Below are positions 11,277 through 20,393 of a stretch of 64,000 bases of DNA, in pieces. The position numbers and the translations under genes were made by a program. The DNA lies in assembly GCF_964019385.1 (NCBI RefSeq), contig NC_088644.1, forward strand, positions 44,848,483-44,912,482, in the 5' to 3' direction. Position 1 is the stretch's first letter. The number at the start of each line of letters is the position of its first letter. The DNA comes from Sycon ciliatum (taxonomy: Eukaryota; Porifera; Calcarea; Leucosolenida; Sycettidae). Below the pieces are notes generated by a model. That model was not told where the DNA came from and searched no databases. It saw only the letters and a program-made list of their open reading frames with translations.

Positions 11277-11511
11277 GAAGTAGTGGTTGCGACTTCGGCG
11301 ATGATTTGTAAGAAAGGGTTTGCTCCCCACACTGGAGCTCGCGCTATTCCGACTTTGTATTGAGCAGGGAGTGGTGCTTTCTTGCAGGTTTGCCGAGTCG
11401 AAGGTTCGATGGACTTCTCGTGTGCTCTGGATGGCAGTCGTGAGTCAGTCAAGTGTCAAGTAAAGTCGGCGGAATAGCGCGAGCTCCAGTGTGGGGAGCA
11501 AACCCTTTCTT
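11277..11511. mobile_element. monomeric copy of the hammerhead repeat family R
   Basis: Flanked by a perfect 14-bp duplication, ATTATGATAATTAC (11263-11276 and 11512-11525). The left part (to about 11352) is an inverted copy of the family's end (GAAGTAGTGGTTGCGAC...). The right part runs in the plus sense from TGTATTGAGCAGG to GCAAACCCTTTCTT. The plus part starts at or next to the predicted ribozyme cleavage site of the 40-42 kb array, so only the 3' side of the ribozyme is kept. Confidence 0.8.
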
Positions 11512-11512
11512 A

Positions 11513-11920
11513 TTATGATAATTACCACATCAAATGCTGCGGAGACCTATCCAGAATCGGCAATATGCTGGCCCTGGCCTGGAGATCTGCAACTACAATC
11601 AGCTTCTACTTTGCAACATTAACGGATTAATAGTCCCCTTTTGTCGATTATTTTATTATTATTATTATTCTCAATTCATGGATGACATGTCGTCAACCGA
11701 TATTATGAGTGAGGGCTACCAGCCATGGAATGAAAAGAACAAGAAGGCAAAAATGCACACGCAAAATATGGCAAGTTAAAATGAAAATGAAAAAGAAATA
11801 AAAGTAAATCAATCCAAAACCAAAATCAATTATATATAATTATAATTATAAATCAATCCAAAACCCAAATGAATTGTACAGGTAGCATATGTGATTTACT
11901 TTGGAGCTTGAAGTAATACA
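11513..11920. other. no gene seen
   Basis: AT-rich sequence with an ATT run at 11650-11670 and a near-duplicated motif AATCAATCCAAAAC (11806 and 11851). No coding or element signal is recognised. Confidence 0.4.
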
Positions 11921-11923
11921 CAA

Positions 11924-12421
11924 TACGCCTTGACAGATTATGCGAATATTTTCGTGAAATTATGCTTTTCGCATTGCTGAAAAAATTGCAGAATTATGCT
12001 ATTTTTATGCTGCTAAACGTTATCTTAATTATGCCGCATCACGCTAACATATGTTGCTAATGTATATGATGGTTCTGTGGAAAATAACAGGTGAATGTTT
12101 TTGTTGAGGGCGTTGTACTGTAGTAGCAAAAGTTCAACGGGGTCAACGCACCGTCCGACCTAGCTACGACCGTCACCCTGGTCACTGATTGTAGTGGACT
12201 GGATGTGTTATCAAGGGAGTCGTAAACCTACGCCTTCCTGGTGCATCAACTTTTACTTGTACTTGTAGAACATGTACATGTACAACTGTATTGAATTTGA
12301 TGCGAACAGGCGGATTATTCCAATTGTATGCGATTCGTATGCAATTTGCCTCGAATTATGCGATTATTCGATTTTGGTAGGAATTATGCGAAAATGTATG
12401 CTAGCATAATCTGTCAAGGCC
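11924..12421. mobile_element. MITE with 17-bp terminal inverted repeats
   Basis: GCCTTGACAGATTATGC at 11927-11943 is mirrored exactly at 12404-12420. TAATACACAA flanks both sides (11914-11923 and 12422-12431) as a perfect 10-bp duplication. The interior is rich in ATTATGC-like words and has no ORF. It is a non-autonomous DNA transposon; an 8-10 bp duplication would suit hAT-like transposases, but the superfamily is not certain. Confidence 0.8.
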
Positions 12422-12490
12422 TAATACACAAAGAGAATGAAAATCAATGATTAGTAAATGAAGACCGACGTACGTGTATATTTATCAAGC

Positions 12491-15400
12491 TTAAAATGCA
12501 TTGAGGGTGTTGCTGGACTTTAATTGCTGAGGAAGAGAATCCCATAATTGGTATGCTAGGAATACAGGCGATTTGCTCATGGAATTGTTTCTTGCAATCG
12601 GGAAACGAAGCGAGTTCCGGCTTGTGGAGGATTCATTGAACCAGTTTAAGGAATGCTGCACATGCTGAGGGGCAGTGATAAGTTTGATTTTGTGAATGTA
12701 TACGCAGGAGGATCGGTCAATGTAATGTTTCAGAGGAAATGTACAGCAATTTTCATAGAGAACGGCTATGTTGGTCTCGGGCGCCAAACGAAGTACTAGT
12801 ATTGTCCGGAGAATCCGTTGATGGACAATCTCCAGCTTTGCAAAGATGCCATTACCAGCGCCACACCACACCACACAGCAATACAAGAAAATAGGCAAAA
12901 CGTATGTATGATAAAAGGTCTTTCGGAATTCTGGTGAAATATGGGGGAGATGGCCATAAAGAATACCGACGAGTGAGCTTGCCCGCTTTTCCAGATTCTG
13001 GAAATGGTGGGACCAGTCCAATTTGCTATCAGGTGTAACGCCAAGGTGCTTGTGACGAGAGGTTATAGGTATCGGGGTAGGATTATCGGGGAAATGGAAA
13101 ATAAAAGTTTGAAGATGTGCAACATCTGATGACGCGTTGGGGATGACACACATGATCTCGGTCTTGGCGGAGTTCGGCCGGAGTTTCCACCTTCGCATCC
13201 ACTTGACCACACAGTCTATTCCTACCTGCAGGTCTTGACACGCGACGGAGAGCGACCGGTGACTAGCCAGCAGAGTGGTGTCGTCCGCATATAGCGAGGT
13301 GTTGGGAATTGCACCGATATCATTCACATACATTAGAAAAAGCAGGGGCCCCAGAATTGATCCCTGGGGGACACCAGAACACACGCGTTCAGGGTGGGAC
13401 AATTGACCCGAGATATTTACTTGCTGTGAGCGACCACACAGGTTACTCTCCAGCCACCGCAGTATGCGTCCTCGAATCGAGAATGATGCTATCTTAGCCA
13501 TCAGTCCACGGTGCCACACAGTATCAAAGGCTTTAGATAAATCGAAGAAGCAGACTAGGCTGTACTCGCTGCGATGGCAATTGGCATGCAGGGATTGAAC
13601 AACTCGAAGTAGCTGCCAGGCTGTTGAATCACCTCGACGGAATCCGGACTGTGATTGATGGATGGAACTGTATATGGATCTACATGTGCATATAACTTGT
13701 CATACATTATTCGCTCACACAGCTTTGATATCGTTGAAAGAAGAGATATGGGACAATAGTTCGTCGGATCCGTTCTTGCGCCTTTGTTTTTGTACAGCGG
13801 GATGACGACAGCAGCTTTCCAGGCAGTTGGAAAAATACCGGTGGAGGAAGACAGATTGAATAGCAGACTCAAAGGAAGCGATATCGACGGGCCAATCAAT
13901 TTATGCAGCTCGTGTGTAACTCCATCAGGTCCCGCAGATTTCCGGAGCTTTAGACGCTTGATGCATTTATGCACGGCATAGGGCGTGGTGAAGATAGAGG
14001 TGAGCGGCGGCGCAGTCGAGTCGTCCTGCAAAGGCGGGAGCGTCCACTGAGGGTTATCCGGAGTACCAAATGCAATGAACTGCTTATTTAGGGCATTTGC
14101 AATGTCGTCAGGTGATTTGATGTCAGATCCTCGGACGGTGAGGCGTGATACAGTGGGTTTTCCGGTGGAGTCCGACCGCAAAGTTCGGATAAAATTGTGT
14201 AGATTCGGTGATGGTGTTTGGGCCTTTTGGGGGAATGAATTGAAAGTGCGGAGAAATCTGCGGTGCTCCAGCCGCGAGAGGTTACGGGTCTTATTCCGTT
14301 CCGCCTTATACACAGCTTGATTTTTAGGGGTTTGATACTTCCTGTACACACTGTACGAGTCACGCTTCCGTTTGATTTGGTCTCTTAATGCTGGTGTTAG
14401 CCAAGGTGGTCGGGCAGATTTCGAAGGTGTGCATCGGATTGTCGATTTGCGTCGCTCTAGATAGGACTGCAGTATCTCCTCCAAAGTGTCGTACAGCATA
14501 TCTGCAGATTGGGATGGATCACCCCGATGTAGTTGGACCACAGCCTCCCAGTCAATATGGAATAGACGCTCATTGAGCGCAACTGCCGTTTCATTCGGCA
14601 CGGATGAGATGTTCAATGAAGCAAGGTTATTTCGATGTGGAAGCTGTTTCTGCTCAGAGACAGGAGACCGCGGAGACTCTGACATTTTAAATTTACCAAC
14701 AACAATACAGTGGTCAGATTGGCCCATAGGTGCTTCAGCATGGAAGTCGTCAATGGCGTGGGGAATATCCGTTATTACAAGATCCAGAGACGCTCCAGGG
14801 CCCGAGGCAGACTCGTGAGTGGGGAAGTTTACCAATTGCTCCAAAGAAAACATCTTAAGCAAACATCGCAATTGGTGACCTGCTGTGTCGGTAATGTCCC
14901 CCTCCCAGTCTGAACACCTAGCGTTGAAATCCCCCATCAACACTACTGCAGATGTTGTAGCTTTGACAACAGTCAGACAGCGTTGGAGAGAGTTACAAAA
15001 TGTATCAATGGCGGCAGCCGTGTTCGAGGGTGGGCGGTAGAGGGATCCAATTAGCAGGGACTTCCCGGATCCAAATGTCTGTGTTCTGGTACACTTCAGC
15101 GGAAACTCAATCTCTACAAACATAGCTTCGAAATTTGGAGCGTGAAGGTCCGAACGATGTACAACATTAAGTTGCCCATGCTCAGAACTGCCTTTGCCTG
15201 TCATGGCGCTTCCTTCCAATGTGCTAAGCTGTAGAATGATGTGCACCCTCTAGCTCGCTGTGTGGATAACTCCGCCCGTTTTAAGAAACTGTTACCACAA
15301 TGCCTTGCTTTTTCACGCTAGTAATTATGACTTTCAGCTATGCAAAATGCGAACATGATCACCTATCCAACACCGGTAGTCTAGTATATTAATTATTCAT

Positions 15401-15900
15401 GTCTTTTTGCATCTTTCCCTCGAGTGGGTCTATTGTTAATAGGCAATTGTCTGTTATAGTCACCACTATAAATAAAAATCCAATCCAATCGAAACAGAAG
15501 GAAATACACCAGACTTCACCAGAAGAGCAACTCCACCATACGCCAAAAGTTTGGACCTGTTTGTTTTGTTTTCGGTTGTAGGTCTGTCTCTTCGATAACA
15601 GTCGTATCCTGGGATAGAGAAAATTTGAGCTCCGTGCAGCCATGTCTCAGTAATAGAAACGAACAGCGGGTCTCAAGTCGAGCAGAAGTCAGTTAATTTC
15701 GCAACCTTGTTCCGTATTGATCTAGCGTTAAAGCAGACAAATGGGTGACTGGTAGCCGGTAATGGCAGGGGCTGGAACGTTTTCGCTTCGGGATTTAGCA
15801 ATCTACCCGGGAATAGATCAGCATTTTCGTGTGAAGTTGTGTGCGTGGTTGTCGGTGCAGGACGGAAAGGTGGAGCCAATGGGTCCAGTGTTAAACTCAT
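12491..15900 (-). pseudogene. LINE ORF2 (endonuclease and reverse transcriptase), decayed
   Basis: Read from 15900 downward. The APE endonuclease opens with FVCFNARSIRNK, has ITETWL, and is frameshifted in the 15250-15670 stretch, where a short AT-rich insert (about 15290-15475) seems to lie. It resumes with IGSLYRPPS, GDFNARCSDWEGD and GQSDHC. The RT has LRKSAGPDGV, VVIPLYKNKG, a break at 13520-13555, then SGVPQGSILGP, TSLYADDTTLLA and the C-terminus YQLWDSLPQQLKSS. This fits a CR1/Jockey-group ORF2. Several frameshifts make it inactive. Confidence 0.88.
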
Positions 15901-16412
15901 TGTTTCTCGTCTGTTGAGTAGCGACGCTGGTCTACACTGCCTAAAGTGCGATCATCATCGGATTTGAATTTCCAGGGTCGGGCAGAGACGTTTGACGGCC
16001 AGAAGTCGGGTTTGCTGACTGTATCCATGTCCTTTGCGTCTATCAGCACATGTGCAAAAGCTGTGCCAAAGTATTAGGATTCTGAAATGCTGCATGATAC
16101 GACCTCAACGTCCCGATCCCTGCACCAATGTACGATTCCATCTGCGTGGCAGCCAGGATTGATCACTCCCACATATAGAGCTGCATATTTGACGGGCTGG
16201 ACGCCACAGAGCTGCGACTTCCCTGGTGCAGGGGGCGGGTTTTTTTGTAGCTGGAGGTGATAGTGCGCCTAAGTGCGGGTTCCGTACTCTTTGGGTCTTC
16301 CCCTATCTCTGCAGGGGTGCTGGCGCCACGTTAAAGTGGGCCCTGTCTGGCGCGTTCCTGTTGAGTACGGGCACGACGCTCGCGCCTGGTTTCATGTTGT
16401 TGCCAGTCTGAA

Positions 16413-16945
16413 TCAAGCTGGGGGTTTGGCTGCGCAGGCATGGTCTGGTGCACCCATGACCTTTCTGGCTGAATGTGCGTAAGGGTCCATAGTGCTGTAC
16501 GGTGCAACATGTGCATTTGGCGAGCGTGTGTCTGCTGTGTGCGTACATTGTGGTTGGGTGCAGGTTGATGGGCGGGCAGTAGCTGCATACGATTGCTTTC
16601 TGGATTTCTGCAATTCACCTAATTCGCTTTTGATACAGATTACTTCGGCTTTCAATGAATTAAATGATGATACTTCCGTGGTCAGGTGAAGAATTTGCTC
16701 AGTAAGACTTGCAAAGAAATCGACTTGGCACTTACTGGCGGAAGTCCAGGAGGATTCGGCCAAGCTCTTGTAGCTGGTCATAACCAAGTTGGGCAAGATC
16801 CATATCAGCATTTAGAGCCATTACCAGGGTTGAAAGTAGTATAGGACGAGGGGGTTCTGGCTCACCTTCCAGGTGAGCCAAAATCGACTTTCTCGATCGG
16901 GCCTTCGGGCCGCTCTCCAAAGTCTCCCCCTCATCCTATACTACT
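16413..16945 (-). pseudogene. LINE ORF1 remnant
   Basis: The minus strand reads from 16920 (MESGPKARSRKS...LDLAQLGYDQLQELGRIL) and, after a frame change near 16740, KCQVDFFASLTEQILHL...LKAEVICIKSELGELQKS, a heptad-like coiled coil. It ends in a Thr/His-rich tail. It lies directly upstream of ORF2 in the same sense, as expected for ORF1 of a two-ORF LINE. The element's 5' end is near 16945, where it meets the repeat tract beside the viral block. The 15901-16412 stretch between the ORFs has no clear frame. Confidence 0.6.
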
Positions 16946-16954
16946 GTACTAAAG

Positions 16955-17387
16955 GATAACACCCCAAGTACTAATTTTACACCTCCAAGTACTAATTTTA
17001 CCACTCCAACCACTGGTCCCATGTTGGCTCAACCCAGCCCCAGAAAAGTGAGTCAACTTGCTGTCTCCGAGAAAATCGGAAGTGAGCCAACTTGAGCCTT
17101 TTCACTTACCCCATCTTGGCTCACTTCGAGGACTGATGTGGGGTTGGTTTCTGAGTCAACTTCGGATGGTTCACTTACACGATCTTGGCTCACTTCGAGG
17201 GTTGATGTGGGATCGGTTCCTGAGCCAACTTGAGCTTTTTCACTTACCCCATCTTGGCTCACTTCGAGGACTGATGTGGGGTCGGTTTCTGAGCCAACTT
17301 TGGGTGGTTCAGCTATGGATGAGGATCCTAATTATTCTATATTAGAGGAACGGTTGTCATAGGTATAAACAACAATTCTACACAAAC
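16955..17387. repeat. 69-bp minisatellite at the left edge of the viral block
   Basis: CTTGGCTCACTTCGAGG recurs at 17115, 17184 and 17253, exactly 69 bp apart, giving about 3.8 units over 17060-17325. A 22-bp repeat (CCAAGTACTAATTTTAC twice) precedes it at 16966-17003. 69 bp is a multiple of three. The minus strand stays open through the array (23-residue unit with SEKAQVGS and TDPTS). The plus frame is open but for two TGA codons and ends MDEDPNYSILEERLS at 17362. No start or domain identifies a real protein. Confidence 0.75.
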
Positions 17388-17395
17388 TTTCCAAG

Positions 17396-17920
17396 ATGAC
17401 AAGCAAGAAGCCAACCCCGTTTACCACAGCTGATGTTCTCACTGACTCCATTGATTGTCGAATTACAATCAAGGATGGGAATAAATGTGGATCACTGACA
17501 ATCAATGGTAAGGAACCATACATAAAATTCACTGATGAGACAAATATCATGAATGTTGTGAAGAAAGGACAAGAGGACTCTCTGAAATTTTCTTCTGACA
17601 GTGACATTTGTAAATCCATCCGTTGTATCGAGAAGAAGATCGAATCCGAAGGAAATACGGTTAGAAGCAGGATTAACACAGCAAAATGCGATCACCCAAT
17701 CCTGTTTCTCCAAATTTCTCCTGATTGTGCTATCTTGGATGAGGACAACAAACCATCAAAAACCAACAAGATCAAGCAAGGTGACACTATCAATGGTATC
17801 GTTCACCTGAAGTGGGTTTACAAAGACAAGACCGATGACACTCTCAGTCTCAAACTTGTTGTTATCGCTATAAAGCATTTCCAGAAAGAAGAAGTGAAAT
17901 TCTCAGCAAACGATTTGTAA
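17396..17920 (+). CDS. unknown 174-aa protein of the viral block
   Basis: Intact frame from ATG 17396. Lys/Asp-rich and soluble-looking, with no membrane segment or signal peptide. It reads MTSKKPTPFTTADVLTD, has alternating beta-like stretches (CGSLTINGKEPYIKF, TINGIVHLKWVYKDK, LSLKLVVIAIKHF) and ends FSANDL. Beta-rich composition could suit a nucleic-acid-binding or capsid accessory protein, but I do not recognise it. It is the first plus-strand gene of the block and is followed by a T-run. Confidence 0.6.
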   Translation: MTSKKPTPFTTADVLTDSIDCRITIKDGNKCGSLTINGKEPYIKFTDETNIMNVVKKGQEDSLKFSSDSDICKSIRCIEKKIESEGNTVRSRINTAKCDHPILFLQISPDCAILDEDNKPSKTNKIKQGDTINGIVHLKWVYKDKTDDTLSLKLVVIAIKHFQKEEVKFSANDL

Positions 17921-17987
17921 AAAATAGTCAAACAATTCACAAAAACAAAACAAAAAAGTAAAAAAATATTTTTTTAGAAGTGAAATC

Positions 17988-18164
17988 ATGAATGTGTGGT
18001 TTGATGACGACTGCTCTATAAACAAAGAAGAAGAAGAAGAAGTCATGGATACATGGATAGATGATGAACACTCCACCAGGAAAGATAAGATGATAGCGGA
18101 CTACATTGACTATAGAAACCAGGTATGGTTTCCTACAGATATTATTGATGATTTTGGAAAATGA
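17988..18164 (+). CDS. small acidic ORF (58 aa)
   Basis: ATG at 17988, TGA at 18162-18164. Very acidic: MNVWFDDDCSINKEEEEE..., then Asp-rich to IIDDFGK. It overlaps the next plus-strand frame (18106-18288), which reads on in the same style (ENEVTPEDLEVYEMKKND). Either two small genes overlap, or one acidic gene carries a frameshift near 18125-18160. No family recognised. The acidic style resembles the 112-aa protein at 18920. Confidence 0.45.
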   Translation: MNVWFDDDCSINKEEEEEVMDTWIDDEHSTRKDKMIADYIDYRNQVWFPTDIIDDFGK

Positions 18165-18288
18165 AGTAACTCCAGAGGATCTTGAGGTGTATGAGATGAA
18201 GAAAAATGATCTGTATGATACCGCAATTTACTTCCAAGAAATAGAAAATCCAATACCAGAACAGGAATCGAAACAAGATTGGAGATAA
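18106..18288 (+). CDS. overlapping small acidic ORF (60 aa)
   Basis: Acidic C-terminal portion (TPEDLEVYE, FQEIENPIPEQESKQDWR). It is antisense to the hydrophobic end of the zinc-ribbon ORF on the other strand. Composition favours this strand as coding over 18165-18288. It may be the shifted continuation of the 58-aa ORF. Confidence 0.4.
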   Translation: MTIETRYGFLQILLMILENEVTPEDLEVYEMKKNDLYDTAIYFQEIENPIPEQESKQDWR

Positions 18289-18459
18289 CCCTGAACAAGG
18301 TCGGTTTTCTCTCATTTCCGATTTCTTGATAAATTGTGAACACGATCGACCACATACTGAGCACTTACCCTTGACGTATGGTTGACCAGTTGATGTGACT
18401 TCTCCTTGTATCCCCCTCATCTGTTGCTTTTTCTTACACGATAGGCAATGAACATTCAT
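18142..18459 (-). CDS. zinc-ribbon protein
   Basis: The start is taken at ATG 18459 (MNVHCLSC), not the upstream ATG at 18492, because a TAGATAGA motif lies at 18469-18476, just before it. Two Cys pairs form a zinc ribbon: CLSC at residues 5-8 and CSVCGRSC about 28 residues on, with a Gly/Lys turn (YVKGKC). The pattern resembles the short DUF5679-type ribbons common in large DNA viruses. After about residue 50 the frame becomes hydrophobic and is antisense to plus-strand ORFs, so the true end may be altered. Role unknown; nucleic-acid binding is plausible. Confidence 0.6.
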   Translation of the reverse strand: MNVHCLSCKKKQQMRGIQGEVTSTGQPYVKGKCSVCGRSCSQFIKKSEMRENRPCSGLSPILFRFLFWYWIFYFLEVNCGIIQIIFLHLIHLKILWSYFIFQNHQ

Positions 18460-18468
18460 CTTTATATA

Positions 18469-18476
18469 TCTATCTA
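18469..18476 (-). promoter_or_regulatory. TAGATAGA upstream motif (zinc-ribbon gene)
   Basis: TAGATAGA ends 9 bases before ATG 18459 and follows an A6 tract. One of nine such sites in the block. It decides the start codon here, because it lies inside the longer version of the ORF. Confidence 0.65.
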
Positions 18477-18481
18477 CTTTT

Positions 18482-18793
18482 TTATTTCTCATGTATACAA
18501 AGATGTTTCAACAATCCCATATTTTCACAGTGATCTTCCAAGCTCTCATCAATCTTTTCAGCACAAACAAGTCTGAAATTTCCATTATCCATCTTGTCAA
18601 GCTCAGCTTTTGTCAATGATAGAAAAATCTGTGGATTTATGGTAAATATGTGGATGTTGATCGTGTCACACTCCTGATCATCTTTCGTGAGATCCAAACT
18701 CACCCCCAGAATATTTCCACGGAAATGTGGAATGTTGGAGAGAGAATATCCAAACCCAACTGTCCCACGGCAGATTATGTGATACATTTTCAT
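18482..18793 (-). CDS. unknown 103-aa protein of the viral block
   Basis: ATG at 18793, with a TAGATAGA motif at 18799-18806 and an A-run behind it. Sequence begins MKMYHIICRGTVGFGYSL, contains DLTKDDQECDTINIHIFTINP and ends CENMGLLKHLCIHEK. Four Cys but no clear metal site. It ends 23 bp before the zinc-ribbon start, so the two form a small minus-strand pair with separate motifs. Not recognised. Confidence 0.6.
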   Translation of the reverse strand: MKMYHIICRGTVGFGYSLSNIPHFRGNILGVSLDLTKDDQECDTINIHIFTINPQIFLSLTKAELDKMDNGNFRLVCAEKIDESLEDHCENMGLLKHLCIHEK

Positions 18794-18798
18794 GTTTG

Positions 18799-18806
18799 TC
18801 TATCTA
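18799..18806 (-). promoter_or_regulatory. TAGATAGA upstream motif (103-aa gene)
   Basis: TAGATAGA ends 5 bases before ATG 18793, behind AAAGAAAAAAAG. Confidence 0.65.
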
Positions 18807-18919
18807 TCTTTTTTTCTTTCTTTCCACCCATATCACCAATTATGTTATCTAAACTGTTCATACTATAGGGTAGGATCCAACAAGTTTGATAGAATTTGTA
18901 AAATCAATTACCTACAACG

Positions 18920-19258
18920 ATGGCTGCGTCTTTTCCAAGTGACTATTTCTCCTATGAGGACTTTGACTATGAACCTGATACTCCTGATTGTGGTGATCCT
19001 TGGGAGGATATGGAATCATTTATTAATCACATTGATGTAAGTGAAGATGAGATGATTGATAGAATAATGATGGATGATTCAATGACCAGTGATTTATTTG
19101 ATGATGTGTTTGAAAATGCTCTTGATGAACAAAGGAATATCATCCCAAGCATTTTCCTGAGAATTTGTGAAAATCCAAAGTATGGAGGAATTTGTAGTTC
19201 CTACACCAACAATCACCTGTTAGCGAAGTTTCAGGATGATATTGATGAATATTTGTAA
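18920..19258 (+). CDS. acidic 112-aa protein of the viral block
   Basis: ATG at 18920. Strongly acidic (about 27 Asp/Glu in the first 80 residues): YFSYEDFDYEPDTPDCG, DVSEDEMIDRIMMDD, SDLFDDVFENALDEQ. A less acidic end carries three Cys/Gly-rich turns (ENPKYGGICSSY) and DDIDEYL. Followed by an A-run. No family recognised; acidic viral proteins of this size often bind basic partners, which is only a guess. Confidence 0.55.
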   Translation: MAASFPSDYFSYEDFDYEPDTPDCGDPWEDMESFINHIDVSEDEMIDRIMMDDSMTSDLFDDVFENALDEQRNIIPSIFLRICENPKYGGICSSYTNNHLLAKFQDDIDEYL

Positions 19259-19350
19259 AAAAAAAAAATAGAAGAGAGAAAGAAAGCAGAAGAGAAGAGA
19301 AGAGAAGAGAAAAGAGGTGATCAACTCTCCTCTTTTCTTTTTTTTCTACA
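19258..19350. terminator. A/G-rich and T/C-rich arms around GTGATCAAC
   Basis: A purine run (AGAGAAAAGAGGTGATCAAC) is followed by CTCTCCTCTTTTC and a T-run. These can fold as an imperfect hairpin directly downstream of the 112-aa gene. Hairpin terminators between genes are known in some large DNA viruses; here it is an inference from structure alone. Confidence 0.35.
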
Positions 19351-19435
19351 CCGAATTGTCATCATAAACGGTTATTTGAATCCTGTTGTATAGAAGTATA
19401 CCGATGAGAATTCCAAAGATTTTCTATCAGCAAAG

Positions 19436-19873
19436 ATGACTTCTCCTTGTAAGATTTACAAACTTGTGAGCCAACAAACCGATCAGGTATATGTGGGGTC
19501 CACTTGTCTACCACTGAAAAATCGGATGTACTGTCACCGATCAGCTTACAAAGCCTACCAAAAAGGTGAACGGGGTTTTATGACCTCATTCATTCTGCTT
19601 GATCTCGGACATGTAGAAATTGTCCAGATCGACTCTCTGTCAATGTTTGATGAAGATGAGCTTAAGAGGAGAGAACGATACTGGATCGAAAAACTGGATA
19701 CCGTGAATAAAAACAAGCCTGGAAGATCAGCATCAGAGTGGTATCAAGATAATCACAAGAAAATCAGACAATATGCCAATGAAAGAGTTGTCTGTGAGAA
19801 ATGTGAGAAGTCTTATCCAAGAAATCACAAATCCCATCATGAAAAAACGGAATTCCATAAGCTCCGTGAATGA
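19436..19873 (+). CDS. GIY-YIG endonuclease with C-terminal zinc finger
   Basis: 145 aa from ATG 19436. N-terminal GIY-YIG fold: KIYKLVSQQTDQVYVGST (residues 6-23, with IYKL and VYVGS as the two strands), a following Arg (KNRMYCH) and a conserved Glu in RRERYWIEKL near residue 84. The tail (ASEWYQDNHKKIRQYANE) leads to a C2H2-like finger CEKC...HKSHHEKTEFH. Such nucleases are frequent in Polinton-like and giant viruses and act as homing or host-DNA nucleases. It faces the protease gene convergently. Confidence 0.85.
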   Translation: MTSPCKIYKLVSQQTDQVYVGSTCLPLKNRMYCHRSAYKAYQKGERGFMTSFILLDLGHVEIVQIDSLSMFDEDELKRRERYWIEKLDTVNKNKPGRSASEWYQDNHKKIRQYANERVVCEKCEKSYPRNHKSHHEKTEFHKLRE

Positions 19874-19904
19874 TAAAATTGATGATGCTTATACAATGAA
19901 TACC

Positions 19905-19990
19905 AAAAAAGAAAAAGGAACTAGTGAAAGAAAAAAAAGGTTTTTGTGTTTTCCTTTTTTATCTTTTTTTCTTCCCCTTTTTTTACAATA
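19905..19990. terminator. hairpin between convergent nuclease and protease genes
   Basis: An AAAGAAAAAAAAGG arm, a short GT-rich loop and a CCTTTTTTATCTTTTTTT arm lie between the end of the nuclease gene (+) and the end of the protease gene (-). The position suits a bidirectional terminator or 3'-end processing site. Function inferred from position and symmetry. Confidence 0.4.
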
Positions 19991-20393
19991 TCAACTGCTC
20001 ATTTTCTTGACTGGGGTGCTGAGTGAAATCCAACCAGACATCAAGAGCACTTCTGCCTTTGTTTCTTTCTTCTATGAAATGTATACAGTAGTATCCACAC
20101 AGGACACTATCATTCATCTGTATCTTTGATGAGTTATACCAACATTCTTTGTGGTGCTTCTTCATCCATCTGACTACCTCCTCTGGTGGTGGAAGACCAA
20201 AGGAGTCAAAATATTGATTTCTATAAACACAAACCCAGTGAGTACCACCACCGTCCAAGAAATCTTGGAGATTGATTACCAAACAATCCTTTGATGATAG
20301 AGGTTGTGGAAGCTGATCTTTGCTAAAAGTTCTTCTGAAATGTGGAATAGATCTCAGAATTTCATCAATGTCAAAGTTGGTCAGTGGTCTCAC
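19983..20393 (-). CDS. adenain-type cysteine protease (maturation protease)
   Basis: 136 codons. Catalytic residues match the adenovirus protease layout: His52 in GGTHWVCVY, Asp63 in YFDSFG, Gln92 in KIQMNDSV and Cys99 in LCGYYC (family order H-E/D-Q-C). The N-terminal TNFDIDEILRSIPHF is also family-like. It would cleave capsid precursors during virion maturation. There is no ATG: the open frame starts after a TAG near 20448 and begins its conserved part at a GTG (20393) that overlaps the stop of the upstream gene (GTGA). An A7 heptamer in that gene (20429-20435) is in the register for a -1 shift into this frame. Confidence 0.9.
   Translation of the reverse strand: MRPLTNFDIDEILRSIPHFRRTFSKDQLPQPLSSKDCLVINLQDFLDGGGTHWVCVYRNQYFDSFGLPPPEEVVRWMKKHHKECWYNSSKIQMNDSVLCGYYCIHFIEERNKGRSALDVWLDFTQHPSQENEQLIL

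Noticed and set aside
13784-14913. Plus-strand ORFs across 13.8-14.9 kb
   Set aside because: They are opposite-strand shadows of the LINE endonuclease-RT frame.
18121-18136. Tiny intron (GTATGG...CTACAG) joining the two acidic viral ORFs
   Set aside because: It would be 16 nt, far below any usual spliceosomal intron. An indel or two separate ORFs is simpler.
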